Shown in pieces: positions 32,987 to 41,800 of a stretch of 64,000 nt of DNA (its first letter is position 1; every line of letters begins with the position of its first letter). The DNA is from Mycolicibacterium confluentis (GTDB taxonomy: Bacteria; Actinomycetota; Actinomycetes; Mycobacteriales; Mycobacteriaceae). The notes beneath the pieces are model-generated. The model saw only the letters and a list, made by a program, of their open reading frames with translations. It was not told the DNA's origin and did not search any database. Position numbers and translations under genes: made by a program. The stretch is taken from positions 1,240,001 through 1,304,000 of the forward strand of contig NZ_AP022612.1 in the NCBI RefSeq assembly GCF_010729895.1. The letters are read 5' to 3'.

Positions 32987-33586
32987 TCAACGGGAGTTGT
33001 CGGCAACCCTCTGTGAGAACAGCCCGATGAGGTTCAGCGGCACCGTGAGGTCAGCTCGATCGGCTCCTGCAGCGGACTGCAGGGCGCCGTCGCGGGCCAG
33101 CACCACGAGGCCGTGTGCGAGCGCCCAACTGATCAACGCCAGTTCGGCGGTGCCCGACGGTGCCGCGTCCGAGGCAGCCAACTGCGTGACGGCGTCGTTG
33201 AGTACGCCGATCGAGCGTTGCCTTGCGGATGCGAGCGTGGGGTCATCGGTGTGCAGTTCGGTGGGTCGGAACATCAGGTCGAACATCGCCGGGTTGTGGA
33301 GGCCGAACTCGACGTAGGCGCGGCCCAGAGCGGCCAACCGGCCCTGGGCGCTGGGCGACTGCGCGATGGATTCCTGCAGTGCCGTGGTCAGCGCTTCGAA
33401 CCCCTCGGCTGCGATGGCCGTGAGCAGGCCGCGTCGATCGCCGAAGTGATGTTTGGGCGCTGCGTGGGAGACGCCTGCGCGACGAGCCACCGCACGCAGG
33501 CTGATGCCCGCGCGGCCATGTTCGATGAGTTCAGTGCGGGCCGCCGCCAGCAGGGCTTCGCGGCCGGAGTGCTCAGTGGTGCTCAT
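32987..33586 (-). CDS. TetR family transcriptional regulator
   Basis: The 199-aa protein has its HTH at about residues 10-55 (ALLAAARTELIEHGRAGISLRAVARRAGVSHAAPKHHFGDRRGLL). The C-terminal domain (LGRAYVEFGLHNPAMFDLMFRP) resembles the TetR_C_33 group. It is divergent from the DUF1707 gene. Its first codons (ATGAGCACCACTGAG) belong to a 25-bp repeat array that continues upstream, an unusual 5' structure. Two TTGACA/TGTCAA dyads farther upstream are likely operators. Confidence 0.87.
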   Translation of the reverse strand: MSTTEHSGREALLAAARTELIEHGRAGISLRAVARRAGVSHAAPKHHFGDRRGLLTAIAAEGFEALTTALQESIAQSPSAQGRLAALGRAYVEFGLHNPAMFDLMFRPTELHTDDPTLASARQRSIGVLNDAVTQLAASDAAPSGTAELALISWALAHGLVVLARDGALQSAAGADRADLTVPLNLIGLFSQRVADNSR

Positions 33587-33697
33587 GACGAAACCGCACA
33601 GTGGTGTTCACGGCCAACCCCTCAGTGGTGTTCACGGCGAAACCCCTCAGCGGTGTTCACGGCCAACCCCCTCAGTGGTGCTCACCGCCAAATTGTC
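33571..33697. repeat. Five imperfect 25-bp tandem repeats overlapping a start codon
   Basis: Copies begin at about 33574, 33599, 33623, 33648 and 33673, each with the core CAGTGGTGTTCAC or a close variant. The first copy covers the TetR start codon; on the minus strand each copy reads as GTGAACACC or ATGAGCACC, i.e. a potential start codon. Unit length is 24-25 bp, so copies fall in different frames. Confidence 0.88.
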
Positions 33698-33707
33698 CGT
33701 GCGATCC

Positions 33708-33759
33708 CTTGACACTGTCAAGCGGCGGTGGCAGCCTTGAGTCCAGTTGACAGTGTCAA
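33708..33759. promoter_or_regulatory. Two operator-like dyads TTGACA-N-TGTCAA
   Basis: CTTGACACTGTCAAG (33708-33722) and TTGACAGTGTCAA (33747-33759) share the same arms with a single central base, and their centres are 38 bp apart. They lie between the divergent TetR and DUF1707 genes, 24-75 bp before the latter. Paired sites at this distance fit binding of a TetR dimer pair; the adjacent TetR is the obvious candidate. Confidence 0.68.
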
Positions 33760-33782
33760 GGCGATTGCTTCGGGAGGGTGTC

Positions 33783-34244
33783 ATGTCGAACGCCGCAGTG
33801 GACCGTGGAGTGCGGGTGGGGGACCGGGAGCGCGAACGGGCGGTGGAGCATCTCGGGCAGGCCATGTCGCAGGGGTATCTGACCCTCGTCGAGTACGAGG
33901 ATCGGACCGGCCGAGTGATGGCCGCCGAGACCGCTGCCGGATTGCAGAGCGTCCTTGGTGATCTGCCCCTGGGGCGCATCATCCGGCAGGACCCGCGCCG
34001 CCGCGACGAGCGGAAGGCCGCCGCGCGGCGCAGCGTCGTCTGGCATGTCCGTGCCTATGTCGCCATGGTGATCATCTGCCTCACGGTGTGGTTGGCGGTC
34101 GGGTTGTCGGCGGGAGCCTGGTACTTCTGGCCGCTCTGGCCCATGCTCGGCGGGGCCATCGGCGTCGTATCCCATGCGCTTCCGGTCCGGATGTACGGCC
34201 GGCCCGCGGTATCGACGCTGGGCTGCCGCGGGTTGTACCGGTAG
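33783..34244 (+). CDS. DUF1707 and 2TM domain-containing membrane protein
   Basis: The 153-aa protein has an N-terminal DUF1707 segment (VGDRERERAVEHLGQAMSQGYLTLVEYEDR..., about residues 11-63) followed by two membrane segments (YVAMVIICLTVWLAVGLSAGAW and FWPLWPMLGGAIGVVSHAL). GGGAGGG lies just before ATG 33783. DUF1707 is common in actinobacterial membrane proteins of unknown function. It is divergent from a TetR gene and has two dyads in its promoter, so it is probably that regulator's target. Confidence 0.85.
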   Translation: MSNAAVDRGVRVGDRERERAVEHLGQAMSQGYLTLVEYEDRTGRVMAAETAAGLQSVLGDLPLGRIIRQDPRRRDERKAAARRSVVWHVRAYVAMVIICLTVWLAVGLSAGAWYFWPLWPMLGGAIGVVSHALPVRMYGRPAVSTLGCRGLYR

Positions 34245-34316
34245 TTGGTCTTCTGGGGGCCCGACTTCGACTTCAACTCCGGTGCCCCGATGACACCCAC
34301 GCCCGTGGCCTTTGCT

Positions 34317-34436
34317 GCGCCCGCCCCGGTGGCCTCGACTGCGCGAGCCTCGCCCCGGGTGGCCCCGACTGTGCCGGCCTCGCCCCGGGTGGCCTCGACT
34401 GCGCCGGGCCGCCCCGGGGTGGCCCCGGCGGCTCAG
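34317..34436. repeat. Four imperfect 30-bp tandem repeats
   Basis: Units start at 34317, 34347, 34377 and 34407; the second and third differ at only two or so positions (GCCTCGCCCCGGGTGGCC...). The array abuts the stop codon of the DUF222/HNH gene at 34433. The 30-bp unit is a multiple of three and would encode a 10-residue proline-rich repeat in an out-of-frame reading (PPGARPAQS), but no gene is supported. It accounts for most of the 34245-34432 gap. Confidence 0.85.
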
Positions 34437-35842
34437 TTGCCGTCGGGGTCATCGGCTCCCGGTTGGGGTGACCCGGGCCGCCCTTCGTTGCCCTCCTGGT
34501 GGGGGTTGAGGAGGTTTTCGGGGTGGTGGTGGTCGTTGACCCGTGGTCCACCGTTGTCGAGGTGCGGTGGGGGGATCCATTCGCAGCGGCCGTCATCGCG
34601 GATCCGCGTGGTCCATTTCTCAGGTTCGGGGCCGACTTTGCGGTTGTCGGTCCCGCAGGCCAACGTGAGTTCGTTGACGTTGGTTTCTCCGCCCTCGATC
34701 CAGTCTTGGGCGGCGTGATGGACCTGGCATTGGTAGAACGAGGCGGTGCATCCGGGGGCGCTGCAGCCGCGTTCTTTGGAGAACAGGACCAGGCGTTGGG
34801 CTGGGGTGGCGATCCGCTTGGCCCGCCCCAGGTAGAGGGCTTGCCCGTCGTCGTCGAACACCGACAGGTAGTGGAAGGCGTGGGAGGCCATCCGGATCAG
34901 GTCACGCATCGGCAACAGGGATCCGCCGCCGGTGATCCCGAACCCGGCCCCGGACTGCAGTTCTTTCAAGGTTGTGGTGACGATGACGGTGACGGGCAGG
35001 CCGTTGAGTTTCCCGAGTTTCTTCGAAGCCAGGATCATGCGGCCGCCGGCGAGCAGGGCGTCGTGCTGGCGTTGAGCTTTGGTGCGGTGATCGGCCTTGA
35101 TCTGCGCTTCTGAGGGCCTGCCGGTGACACACGGTGCCTCGTCGTCGGGGTTGCACATCCCGGGTGCGGCGTTTTTCGCCATCACCGGTTCCCAGACCGC
35201 CCAGGCTTCCGGGGTGAGGTGTCCACTGACTCGGATGAGCCCGTCAGCACCCTGCTTACCGAAGGTGATCCCTCGGCGGCGTTGGATGTCGGCGTCGTTG
35301 AAGGAGCCGTCGGGGTCGAGCCAGAGCAGCATCCGGTTCAACGCGGCCCGGAAGTCGGGCACGCCCAGCGTGGAGGCGTGCCCGGCCGCCAGGGATTCGG
35401 CCGCGACTCGGGCGCTGAGGTCGACGTGGTCGGGCAGGGCTTTGAAGAACTCCCGGATGCTCTTCACGTGTGCGGGCCCCACCCGGCCCTCGGCCACCTG
35501 CGCGGCCACATTGGGCATGACCGGGTCCAGCACCTCGCCGGTCATCGCCCGCCGGGGACCCAACGCCTCGGCATCGGCGACGCGTTGGCGGGCTTCCTCG
35601 GCGGAGATTCGCAACCGATGGGTCAGGACCTTGGTGACCTTGTCGCCACCCAATGCTTCGGGGCCGAGTTCCTCCAACTGGGTGATGAGTTTGTGGTCGA
35701 CCGTCGCGCTGGCCCAGCTCATTTTCTGCAGGCGTTCCATCACCGTGAGCACCTGCTCTGCCGAGAGATCATCGACGGTCGCAGCGACGAGTTGGGCGTG
35801 GGTGGCCTCCAGCTCAGAGAGCAGGTCGGTCACCGAAGTCAT
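34433..35842 (-). CDS. DUF222 / HNH endonuclease signature protein (13E12 repeat family)
   Basis: This 469-aa protein has the DUF222 N-terminal domain (about residues 20-330) and a C-terminal HNH-type zinc motif, CSAPGCTASFYQCQVHHAAQDW...ACGTDNRKV (about 365-410). The HH pair and the Asn of the HNH core are visible. These 13E12-like genes occur in many copies in mycobacterial genomes and behave like mobile or repetitive genes; nuclease activity is assumed from the motif. The proline/histidine-rich tail after residue 420 is typical. Flanking repeats on both sides support a locus prone to rearrangement. Confidence 0.92.
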   Translation of the reverse strand: MTSVTDLLSELEATHAQLVAATVDDLSAEQVLTVMERLQKMSWASATVDHKLITQLEELGPEALGGDKVTKVLTHRLRISAEEARQRVADAEALGPRRAMTGEVLDPVMPNVAAQVAEGRVGPAHVKSIREFFKALPDHVDLSARVAAESLAAGHASTLGVPDFRAALNRMLLWLDPDGSFNDADIQRRRGITFGKQGADGLIRVSGHLTPEAWAVWEPVMAKNAAPGMCNPDDEAPCVTGRPSEAQIKADHRTKAQRQHDALLAGGRMILASKKLGKLNGLPVTVIVTTTLKELQSGAGFGITGGGSLLPMRDLIRMASHAFHYLSVFDDDGQALYLGRAKRIATPAQRLVLFSKERGCSAPGCTASFYQCQVHHAAQDWIEGGETNVNELTLACGTDNRKVGPEPEKWTTRIRDDGRCEWIPPPHLDNGGPRVNDHHHPENLLNPHQEGNEGRPGSPQPGADDPDGN

Positions 35843-36280
35843 ATTCGAACACTAGTGCGAAGCACTGACATTAATCGCCGGGATGTGGCAGGAGAAACCA
35901 AAGTGGCAGAAGAAGATTCAGGGACACGTGGGATCTAGCAGAAGTCGCTCGTAGCCGGGCATTCTGGCCAGAGGTCCGAAGTCTGAGGAGGCCGCAGGCG
36001 GGAGGCGAAGGCCAGGGGCGAGAGGCGGGAGGCGACGGACAGAGGTGACGAGGCGAGAGGCCACGGAGGCCGCAGGCGGGAGGCGACGGACAGAGGCCAG
36101 GGGCCACGCCACGTGGCACGGGTCGCCGCTCGCCCGGGGTCCGGCTGCTTGAGGTACGCAATTCCCGAGAAACCGAGAGCGACGGGCGCGACGACAGCGA
36201 GACCCGTGCAGTCACAAGACCCAGCGCAACCCACCATGCCAGCTATCGTCGGCACAAGTCGAGTGCAGAGGGGCGCCACG
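35843..36280. repeat. 438-bp gene-free region with direct repeats
   Basis: No gene is supported. A 22-bp direct repeat beginning GGAGGCCGCAGG occurs at 35987-36008 and 36065-36086, and GGCGGGAGGCGACGGACAGA occurs around 36024-36044 and again at 36075-36095. The repeats form a purine-rich, GA/GG-rich stretch at about 35980-36105. Short minus-strand frames here are composition artefacts. Confidence 0.75.
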
Positions 36281-37213
36281 ATGACCAACCGATTCTGCGA
36301 ACTCGCCGGAGTCGAGATTCCCGTCATCGGCGCACCGATGACGTATATCGCCAATGCGGAACTGGCCGCCGCAGTGTCCAATGCCGGCGGACTCGGCATC
36401 ATCGAGACGACTTCGGAACAGGGTCGGGTCGACCTCACCAGAGTCCGCGACCTCACCGACAAACCGGTGGGCGCCAACATCTCCCTGTTCGTCAAACGGG
36501 ATCCGGCCTTCGTCGACACACTCGTCGAGCAGGGCATCCGATTCGTCACCACTTCGGCGGGCGACCCACGACTGTTCACCGATCATCTGCGCCAGGCGGG
36601 CATCACGGTCTTCCACGTCGTGGGCACCCTGGCCGCCGCGCGCAAGGCCGTCGACGCCGGCGTGGACGGCCTCGTCGTCGAGGGTGTCGAGGGCGGTGGA
36701 TTCAAGAACCGTTACGGCGCATCGAGTCTGGTGCTGCTGCCACTGGTCGCCGACAGCGTCGACGTTCCGATCGTTGCGGCGGGCGGGATCTGCGACTCGC
36801 GGTCGATGGCAGCGGCGTTCGTGCTGGGTGCCGAAGCGGTGCAGATGGGCACCAGGCTGCTGGCGTCGAAGGAGGCTGGCGTGCATGAGAACTTCAAGCG
36901 TGCGGTCGTCGACGCCGAGGAGACATCGACAGTGCTGCTGCCGCTCGGGGGAGTGCGAATGATGCGCGTGATCCGCACGGCCACAGCGGAATTGATGGAC
37001 GCGGGCCACGCCGCCGAACCTGATGGTTCAGCGCTGGAGCGTGTGCGCACACTGTATTTCGACGGCGACATGGCGGCCAGCGTGGCCAATACGGGTCAGG
37101 TCGCGGGACGCATCGCAGACGTGCGACCTGCTGCCGACATCATCGCCGAAATGTGGAGCGGCTGCGGCGAAGTGCTCAGTGCCGCAGCCGCCCACATCAG
37201 ACAAGAGAACTAG
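36281..37213 (+). CDS. Nitronate monooxygenase (2-nitropropane dioxygenase family), FMN-dependent
   Basis: The 310-aa protein has the NMO TIM-barrel pattern: GAPMTYIANAELAAAVSNAGGLGII at the N-terminus, EGVEGGGF in the middle, AAGGICDSRSMAAAFVLGAEAVQMGTRLL for the FMN phosphate site. ATG 36281 is preceded by GAGGGG. NMO enzymes oxidise nitronates; some relatives are enoyl-ACP or other flavin oxidoreductases, so the reaction is not certain. Its stop overlaps the convergent aminotransferase stop by 4 bp. Confidence 0.88.
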   Translation: MTNRFCELAGVEIPVIGAPMTYIANAELAAAVSNAGGLGIIETTSEQGRVDLTRVRDLTDKPVGANISLFVKRDPAFVDTLVEQGIRFVTTSAGDPRLFTDHLRQAGITVFHVVGTLAAARKAVDAGVDGLVVEGVEGGGFKNRYGASSLVLLPLVADSVDVPIVAAGGICDSRSMAAAFVLGAEAVQMGTRLLASKEAGVHENFKRAVVDAEETSTVLLPLGGVRMMRVIRTATAELMDAGHAAEPDGSALERVRTLYFDGDMAASVANTGQVAGRIADVRPAADIIAEMWSGCGEVLSAAAAHIRQEN

Positions 37214-38595
37214 CTGACGAACCCGTCCGCTACGGTCAGCGCGGCGTCGAGGATGCGGAGGCCTTCGGCCACCTCGTCGTCGCTGACGTTGCACGGCGGC
37301 ACCGCGTGGATGCGGTTGAAGTTCGCGAACGGCAGCAGACCGCCGGACTTCAGCGCTCCCAGCGTCGCGACCATCGCGGGGCTGTTGCCGCCGTACGGTG
37401 CCAACGGTTCCCGGGTGGCCTGGTTGGCCACCAACTCGATGGCCCAGAACACTCCGAGGCCACGGACCTCACCGACCGACGGGTGCTTGGCGGCAAGTTC
37501 GCGCAGGCCGGGGCCCAGCACGTCGGAACCGATCCGGGCCGCATTGCCGACCATGTTCTCGTCTTCCATCACGTTGATGGTCGCGACCGCGCAGGCGGTG
37601 GCCAGGGGGTGGCCCGAGTAGGTCAGGCCGCCCGGGTAGGCGCGGTCGGCGAACGTCGCGGCGATGGCGTCGTTGATCGCCACGCCGCCCAGCGGGACGT
37701 AGCCGGACGTGACGCCCTTGGCGAAGGTCATCAGGTCGGGCACAACGTCGAAATTCTGGATGGCGAACCACTTTCCGGTTCGTCCGAACCCGGCCATGAC
37801 CTCGTCGGCGATCATCACAATGCCGTACTTGTTGCAGATCTCCCGGACGCCGGCCATGTACCCGGGCGGGGGCACCATGATGCCCGCGGTCCCGGGAACC
37901 GACTCGAGGATGATCGCCGCGAAGGAACTCGGCCCCTCCATCTGGATCAGCTTGTCCAGGTACTCCAGGGCGCGCTGGCTCTCCTGCTCCTCGGTCTCGG
38001 CGTTGAACGACGAGCGGTACAGGAACGGGCCGTTGAAGTGCACGACGCCGCTGTTGCCGTAGTCGTTGGGCCAGCGCCGCGGGTCACCGGTCAGGTTGAT
38101 CGCGGTGTCGGTGCCGCCGTGGTACGAGCGGTACCGAGCCAGCACCTTGTAGCGACCGGTGTGCAGACGCGCCATGCGGATGGCGTGCTCGACGGCGTCG
38201 GCGCCCGCGTTGGTGAAGAACACGCGGTTCAGGTCACCGGGGGTGCGCTCGGCGATCAGACGCGCGGCCTCCGAACGCGCCGCATTGACGTGCGACGGAG
38301 CAATCGTGCACAGCTTGGCGGCCTGCTCGGCAATCGCCGCGACGACCTTCGGGTGCTGGTGGCCGATGTTGGTGTTGACCAACTGCGAGCTGAAGTCCAA
38401 GAGGCGGTTGCCCTCGCCGTCCCACACATAGGAGCCCTCGGCGGCCAGCACCGTCATCGGCTTGATCTGAGCCTGTGCGGACCACGAGTGGAACACGTGC
38501 GCGCGGTCGAGCTCGTAAGCACGCTGGCCTTCGGCGATGGCGGTGTCGAGATCCTGCCCGCTGGGCAGGATCGTGGTGGTGTCCAGAGAAGTCAT
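37210..38595 (-). CDS. Class III PLP aminotransferase (omega-amino acid:pyruvate type)
   Basis: This 461-aa aminotransferase has the class III motifs: NAGADAVEHAIRMAR, RYRSYHGGTDTA, the metal-free cofactor site ADEVMAGFGRTG, and the PLP lysine in LMTFAKGVTSGYVPLGG. It would transfer amino groups from beta-alanine, GABA or a similar omega-amine, giving a semialdehyde. It lies 15 bp after the mmsA-type dehydrogenase stop, which can oxidise malonate or methylmalonate semialdehyde to a CoA ester, and the pair is divergent from a PucR regulator. Together they suggest beta-alanine or pyrimidine-derived amine catabolism. Confidence 0.9.
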   Translation of the reverse strand: MTSLDTTTILPSGQDLDTAIAEGQRAYELDRAHVFHSWSAQAQIKPMTVLAAEGSYVWDGEGNRLLDFSSQLVNTNIGHQHPKVVAAIAEQAAKLCTIAPSHVNAARSEAARLIAERTPGDLNRVFFTNAGADAVEHAIRMARLHTGRYKVLARYRSYHGGTDTAINLTGDPRRWPNDYGNSGVVHFNGPFLYRSSFNAETEEQESQRALEYLDKLIQMEGPSSFAAIILESVPGTAGIMVPPPGYMAGVREICNKYGIVMIADEVMAGFGRTGKWFAIQNFDVVPDLMTFAKGVTSGYVPLGGVAINDAIAATFADRAYPGGLTYSGHPLATACAVATINVMEDENMVGNAARIGSDVLGPGLRELAAKHPSVGEVRGLGVFWAIELVANQATREPLAPYGGNSPAMVATLGALKSGGLLPFANFNRIHAVPPCNVSDDEVAEGLRILDAALTVADGFVS

Positions 38596-38610
38596 GTTCG
38601 TCCTATGCGC

Positions 38611-40110
38611 TCAGTTGTTCTGCGGGAAGCCGAGATTGATGCCACCGTGACTCGGGTCGAGCCAGCGGGTGGTCACCACCTTGCCGCGGGTGAAGAAGTG
38701 CACGCCTTCGGTGCCGTGCGCGTGGGTGTCGCCGAACAGTGAGGCCTTCCACCCACCGAAACTGTAGTACGCCGTGGGCACGGGGATCGGCACGTTGATG
38801 CCGACCATGCCGACCTCGACCTCGTTCTGGAAGCGGCGTGCCGCGCCACCGTCGTTGGTGAAGATCGCGGTGCCGTTGCCGTAGGGGTTGGCGTTGATCA
38901 GTGCCAGGGCCTCGTCGTAGGTCTCGACGCGCACCACCGACAGCACGGGGCCGAAGATCTCATCGGTGTAGACGCTCATCTCGGGGGTGACGTGGTCGAG
39001 CAGGGTCGGGCCCAGCCAGAATCCGTCGGCGCCACCGTCAGCGGCGACGTTGCGGCCGTCGACGACGACCTTGGCGCCGTCGGCCTCGCCGGCATCGATG
39101 TAGGAGGCCACCTTGTCGCGGTGGGCCTTGGTGACCAGCGGGCCCATGTCAGCGTCGCGGGTGCCGTCACCGGTCTTCAGCGTCACGGCGCGCTCGGCGA
39201 TCTTGGCGACCAGCTCGTCGGCGATCGGGCCGACGGCGACGGCCGCGCTGATGGCCATGCAGCGCTCACCGGCGCTGCCGAAACCGGCGTTGATCATGGC
39301 GTCGGCGGCCAGGTCCAGGTCGGCGTCGGGCAGGATCAGCGCGTGGTTCTTGGCGCCGCCGAGGGCCTGGACGCGCTTGCCGTGGCTGGTGCCGGTGGCG
39401 TAGACGTACTGCGCGATCGGGGTGGATCCGACGAAGGACACGGCCTTGACGGTCGGGTTGGTCAGCAGTTCGTCGACGGCGACCTTGTCACCCTGCAGCA
39501 CGTTGAACACACCGGCAGGCAGGCCGGCCTCGGCCCACAGTTCGGCGATCCACAGCGCTGCCGAGGGATCCTTCTCCGAGGGCTTGAGCACCACGGTGTT
39601 GCCCGCGGCGATCGCGACGGGGAAGAACCACATCGGCACCATGGCGGGGAAGTTGAAGGGGGAGATGACGCCGACCACGCCGAGGGGTTGGCGGATCGAG
39701 GCGACGTCGACGTTGGTCGACGCGTTCTCGGTCATTCCGCCCTTGAGCAGGTGTGGGATGCCGCAGGCGAACTCGACGACCTCCTGGCCGCGGGTGACCT
39801 CGCCGAGGGCGTCGGAGAGCACCTTGCCGTGTTCGCTGGTGATGATCGCCGCCAACTCGTCCTTGCGGGCGTTGAGCAGTTCACGGAACGCGAAGAGAAC
39901 CTGGCTGCGCTTGGCCAGCGAGGTGTCCCGCCACGCGGGGAAGGCCGCGGCGGCGGCGTCGATCACCGCACGCGCGTCCTCGACCGAGGCCAGCGCGACC
40001 TCACCAGTGGTCGCTCCGGTGGCGGGGTTCGTGACCGGAGCGGTCCTGTCGCTGACGCCGGAGAATTTCTTGCCGTCTGCCCAATGGCCGATGATGGGGG
40101 TGCTCGTCAT
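38611..40110 (-). CDS. mmsA: CoA-acylating methylmalonate-semialdehyde dehydrogenase
   Basis: The 499-aa aldehyde dehydrogenase has NFPAMVPMWFFPVAIAAGNTVVLKPSEKDP for the NAD site and GSAGERCMAISAAV with the catalytic Cys, the MmsA form (no general-base Glu at the usual site, so CoA rather than water takes the acyl group). It converts (methyl)malonate semialdehyde to propionyl- or acetyl-CoA plus CO2. ATG 40110 is preferred to the in-frame start at 40140. It is the first gene of the operon with the aminotransferase, divergent from pucR. Confidence 0.92.
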   Translation of the reverse strand: MTSTPIIGHWADGKKFSGVSDRTAPVTNPATGATTGEVALASVEDARAVIDAAAAAFPAWRDTSLAKRSQVLFAFRELLNARKDELAAIITSEHGKVLSDALGEVTRGQEVVEFACGIPHLLKGGMTENASTNVDVASIRQPLGVVGVISPFNFPAMVPMWFFPVAIAAGNTVVLKPSEKDPSAALWIAELWAEAGLPAGVFNVLQGDKVAVDELLTNPTVKAVSFVGSTPIAQYVYATGTSHGKRVQALGGAKNHALILPDADLDLAADAMINAGFGSAGERCMAISAAVAVGPIADELVAKIAERAVTLKTGDGTRDADMGPLVTKAHRDKVASYIDAGEADGAKVVVDGRNVAADGGADGFWLGPTLLDHVTPEMSVYTDEIFGPVLSVVRVETYDEALALINANPYGNGTAIFTNDGGAARRFQNEVEVGMVGINVPIPVPTAYYSFGGWKASLFGDTHAHGTEGVHFFTRGKVVTTRWLDPSHGGINLGFPQNN

Positions 40111-40192
40111 GGGAATGATTGTTGCGCGGATATCGCCCACATATGACCGACAATGTGTAAGGCCGCCGACTCAGTGATTTACGCTATGTCAA

Positions 40193-41788
40193 ATGGAGCC
40201 CACGCTTAAGGAGATTCTGGCCCTGCCGGTGCTGCAGGCCGGGCAGCCGGAGGTCGTCCTCGGTGACGACGAGGCGCTGGGCCGCCGCGTCCGTTGGGTG
40301 CACGTCAGCGAGCTGAGCGACCTGTCGAACCTCCTCGAAGGCGGCGAGCTGGTGCTGACCACTGGTCTCGCACTGACCGATGGCCGCCTGCGCGACGGCT
40401 ACCTTCCCGGCCTGGCGGCGGCGGGTGCCGTCGGCGTTGTCGTCGAGTTGGGTCTGCACGTCGACGAGGTGCCTGCGTCGGTGCTGGCCGCCGGCGCCGA
40501 TCTGGGCATGGCGGTCGTGGCTCTGCACCGCCCGGTGCGCTTCGTCGAAGTCACCGAAGAGGTGCACCGGCGCATCGTGGCCGATCAGTATGCGGAGGTC
40601 GACTACGCCCGCCGGGCACACGAGACCTTCACCGCGCTGAGCATGCGCCGTGCCTCGTTGGACGAGATCGTTCGGGTGGCGGCCGACATGCTCAGCGCCC
40701 CACTGGTTCTTGAGGACCTCAACCGAAAGGTGCTGGCGTACGCGGGCCATGGGATGGCCGCACCCGAACTCCTGGGCGACTGGGAGCGCCGGTCACGTCT
40801 GAACCCGGACGCCGGTCCGCAGGCGTGGCTGAGCCGACGTGTCGGTCCCTATCGTCAGGAGTGGGGTCGCCTGATCGCGCCGACGCTCACCGAGACGTCG
40901 CGCGTCGTGATGACCATCGAACGTGCGGCGCAGGCGCTGGCACTGCACCGCATGGTCGAGCAGGACCGAATGTCGTTGGAACTTCGGGCCCAGAGCGGTC
41001 TGGTCGACGATCTGCGGCACGGCCGCGTGCGTGACGAGGCGGAGGCCACGTCGCGGGCCCACGCGCTGGGACTGCGGCCGTCGCTGGCGTACGTGCCCAT
41101 GACGGTGCGGTTGGCCGATTCGAAGGGGCCCGATCAGGTTGTGGTCCAGCAGCGTCGAGTCCGCACTCTCGACGCGGTGGTGCACGCAGTGCGGTCGCGG
41201 CGACACACCGTGCTGGCGGCGGCCAGAGAAGACGGCGTCATCGACCTGCTGCTGGCGCCTCGGCATTCCGTGCCGGGCGCGGACTCCGAAGCCGTCCTCG
41301 ATGAGCTGTGTCTGCAGATCCGTGAGGTCGTGAAAAATATTGACGGCGTCAACGACTGCGTGATCGGTGTGGGTCCGGAGTCGACCCGGCTCGTCGAGGC
41401 TGCCGGCGGGTTGGCGGAAGCCGACCATGTCGCGGAAGTCGCTGTGGCGCTCCTCGATTCCGGACGGTCTTTCTACCGTGCCGCCGACGTGCGGCTGCGC
41501 GGCCTGCTGGCGCTGGTGCGTACGGATCCGCGGGTTCAGGCCTTCGCTGAGACCGAACTGCGTTCGGTGCTGGCCGACCGAGCCAAGCACGGGGATGACA
41601 TGTTCGAACTGCTGCAGACGTATCTGGAGGTCGGTGGGAACAAGACCGAACTCGCCAAACGGCTGCACCTGTCCCGGCCGACGCTGTACGCCCGGCTCGC
41701 GGCATTGCAGCGGATGCTCGGCGTGGACCTCGAGGACGCGGAGTCGCGGACATCCCTACACGTGGCCATGCTCATCCTGCAGAGGTGA
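40193..41788 (+). CDS. PucR family transcriptional regulator
   Basis: The 531-aa protein has the PucR layout: N-terminal PucR sensory domain (residues 5-125, TLKEILALPVLQAGQPEVVLG), a middle GGDEF-like region and a C-terminal helix-turn-helix (LLQTYLEVGGNKTELAKRLHLSRPTLYARLAALQ, about 475-510). PucR proteins control purine, GABA or amino-acid catabolism. It is divergent from the mmsA-aminotransferase operon with an 82-bp gap and is its probable activator. No clear palindrome was seen in the gap apart from ATTGT/ACAAT arms. Confidence 0.92.
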   Translation: MEPTLKEILALPVLQAGQPEVVLGDDEALGRRVRWVHVSELSDLSNLLEGGELVLTTGLALTDGRLRDGYLPGLAAAGAVGVVVELGLHVDEVPASVLAAGADLGMAVVALHRPVRFVEVTEEVHRRIVADQYAEVDYARRAHETFTALSMRRASLDEIVRVAADMLSAPLVLEDLNRKVLAYAGHGMAAPELLGDWERRSRLNPDAGPQAWLSRRVGPYRQEWGRLIAPTLTETSRVVMTIERAAQALALHRMVEQDRMSLELRAQSGLVDDLRHGRVRDEAEATSRAHALGLRPSLAYVPMTVRLADSKGPDQVVVQQRRVRTLDAVVHAVRSRRHTVLAAAREDGVIDLLLAPRHSVPGADSEAVLDELCLQIREVVKNIDGVNDCVIGVGPESTRLVEAAGGLAEADHVAEVAVALLDSGRSFYRAADVRLRGLLALVRTDPRVQAFAETELRSVLADRAKHGDDMFELLQTYLEVGGNKTELAKRLHLSRPTLYARLAALQRMLGVDLEDAESRTSLHVAMLILQR

Positions 41789-41800
41789 TGAGATAGTGCG

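Noticed and set aside
33571..33697. CRISPR-like array
   Set aside because: The units are contiguous 24-25-bp repeats without unique spacers and no cas genes are present.
34273..34596. Proline-rich protein with 10-residue repeats
   Set aside because: The frame overlaps the DUF222 gene out of phase, and its repeats simply reflect the 30-bp tandem repeats; no ribosome site.
35871..36579. Minus-strand frames in the 35.9-36.6 kb region
   Set aside because: They cover low-complexity repeats and the antisense of the nitronate monooxygenase; no motif or ribosome site.
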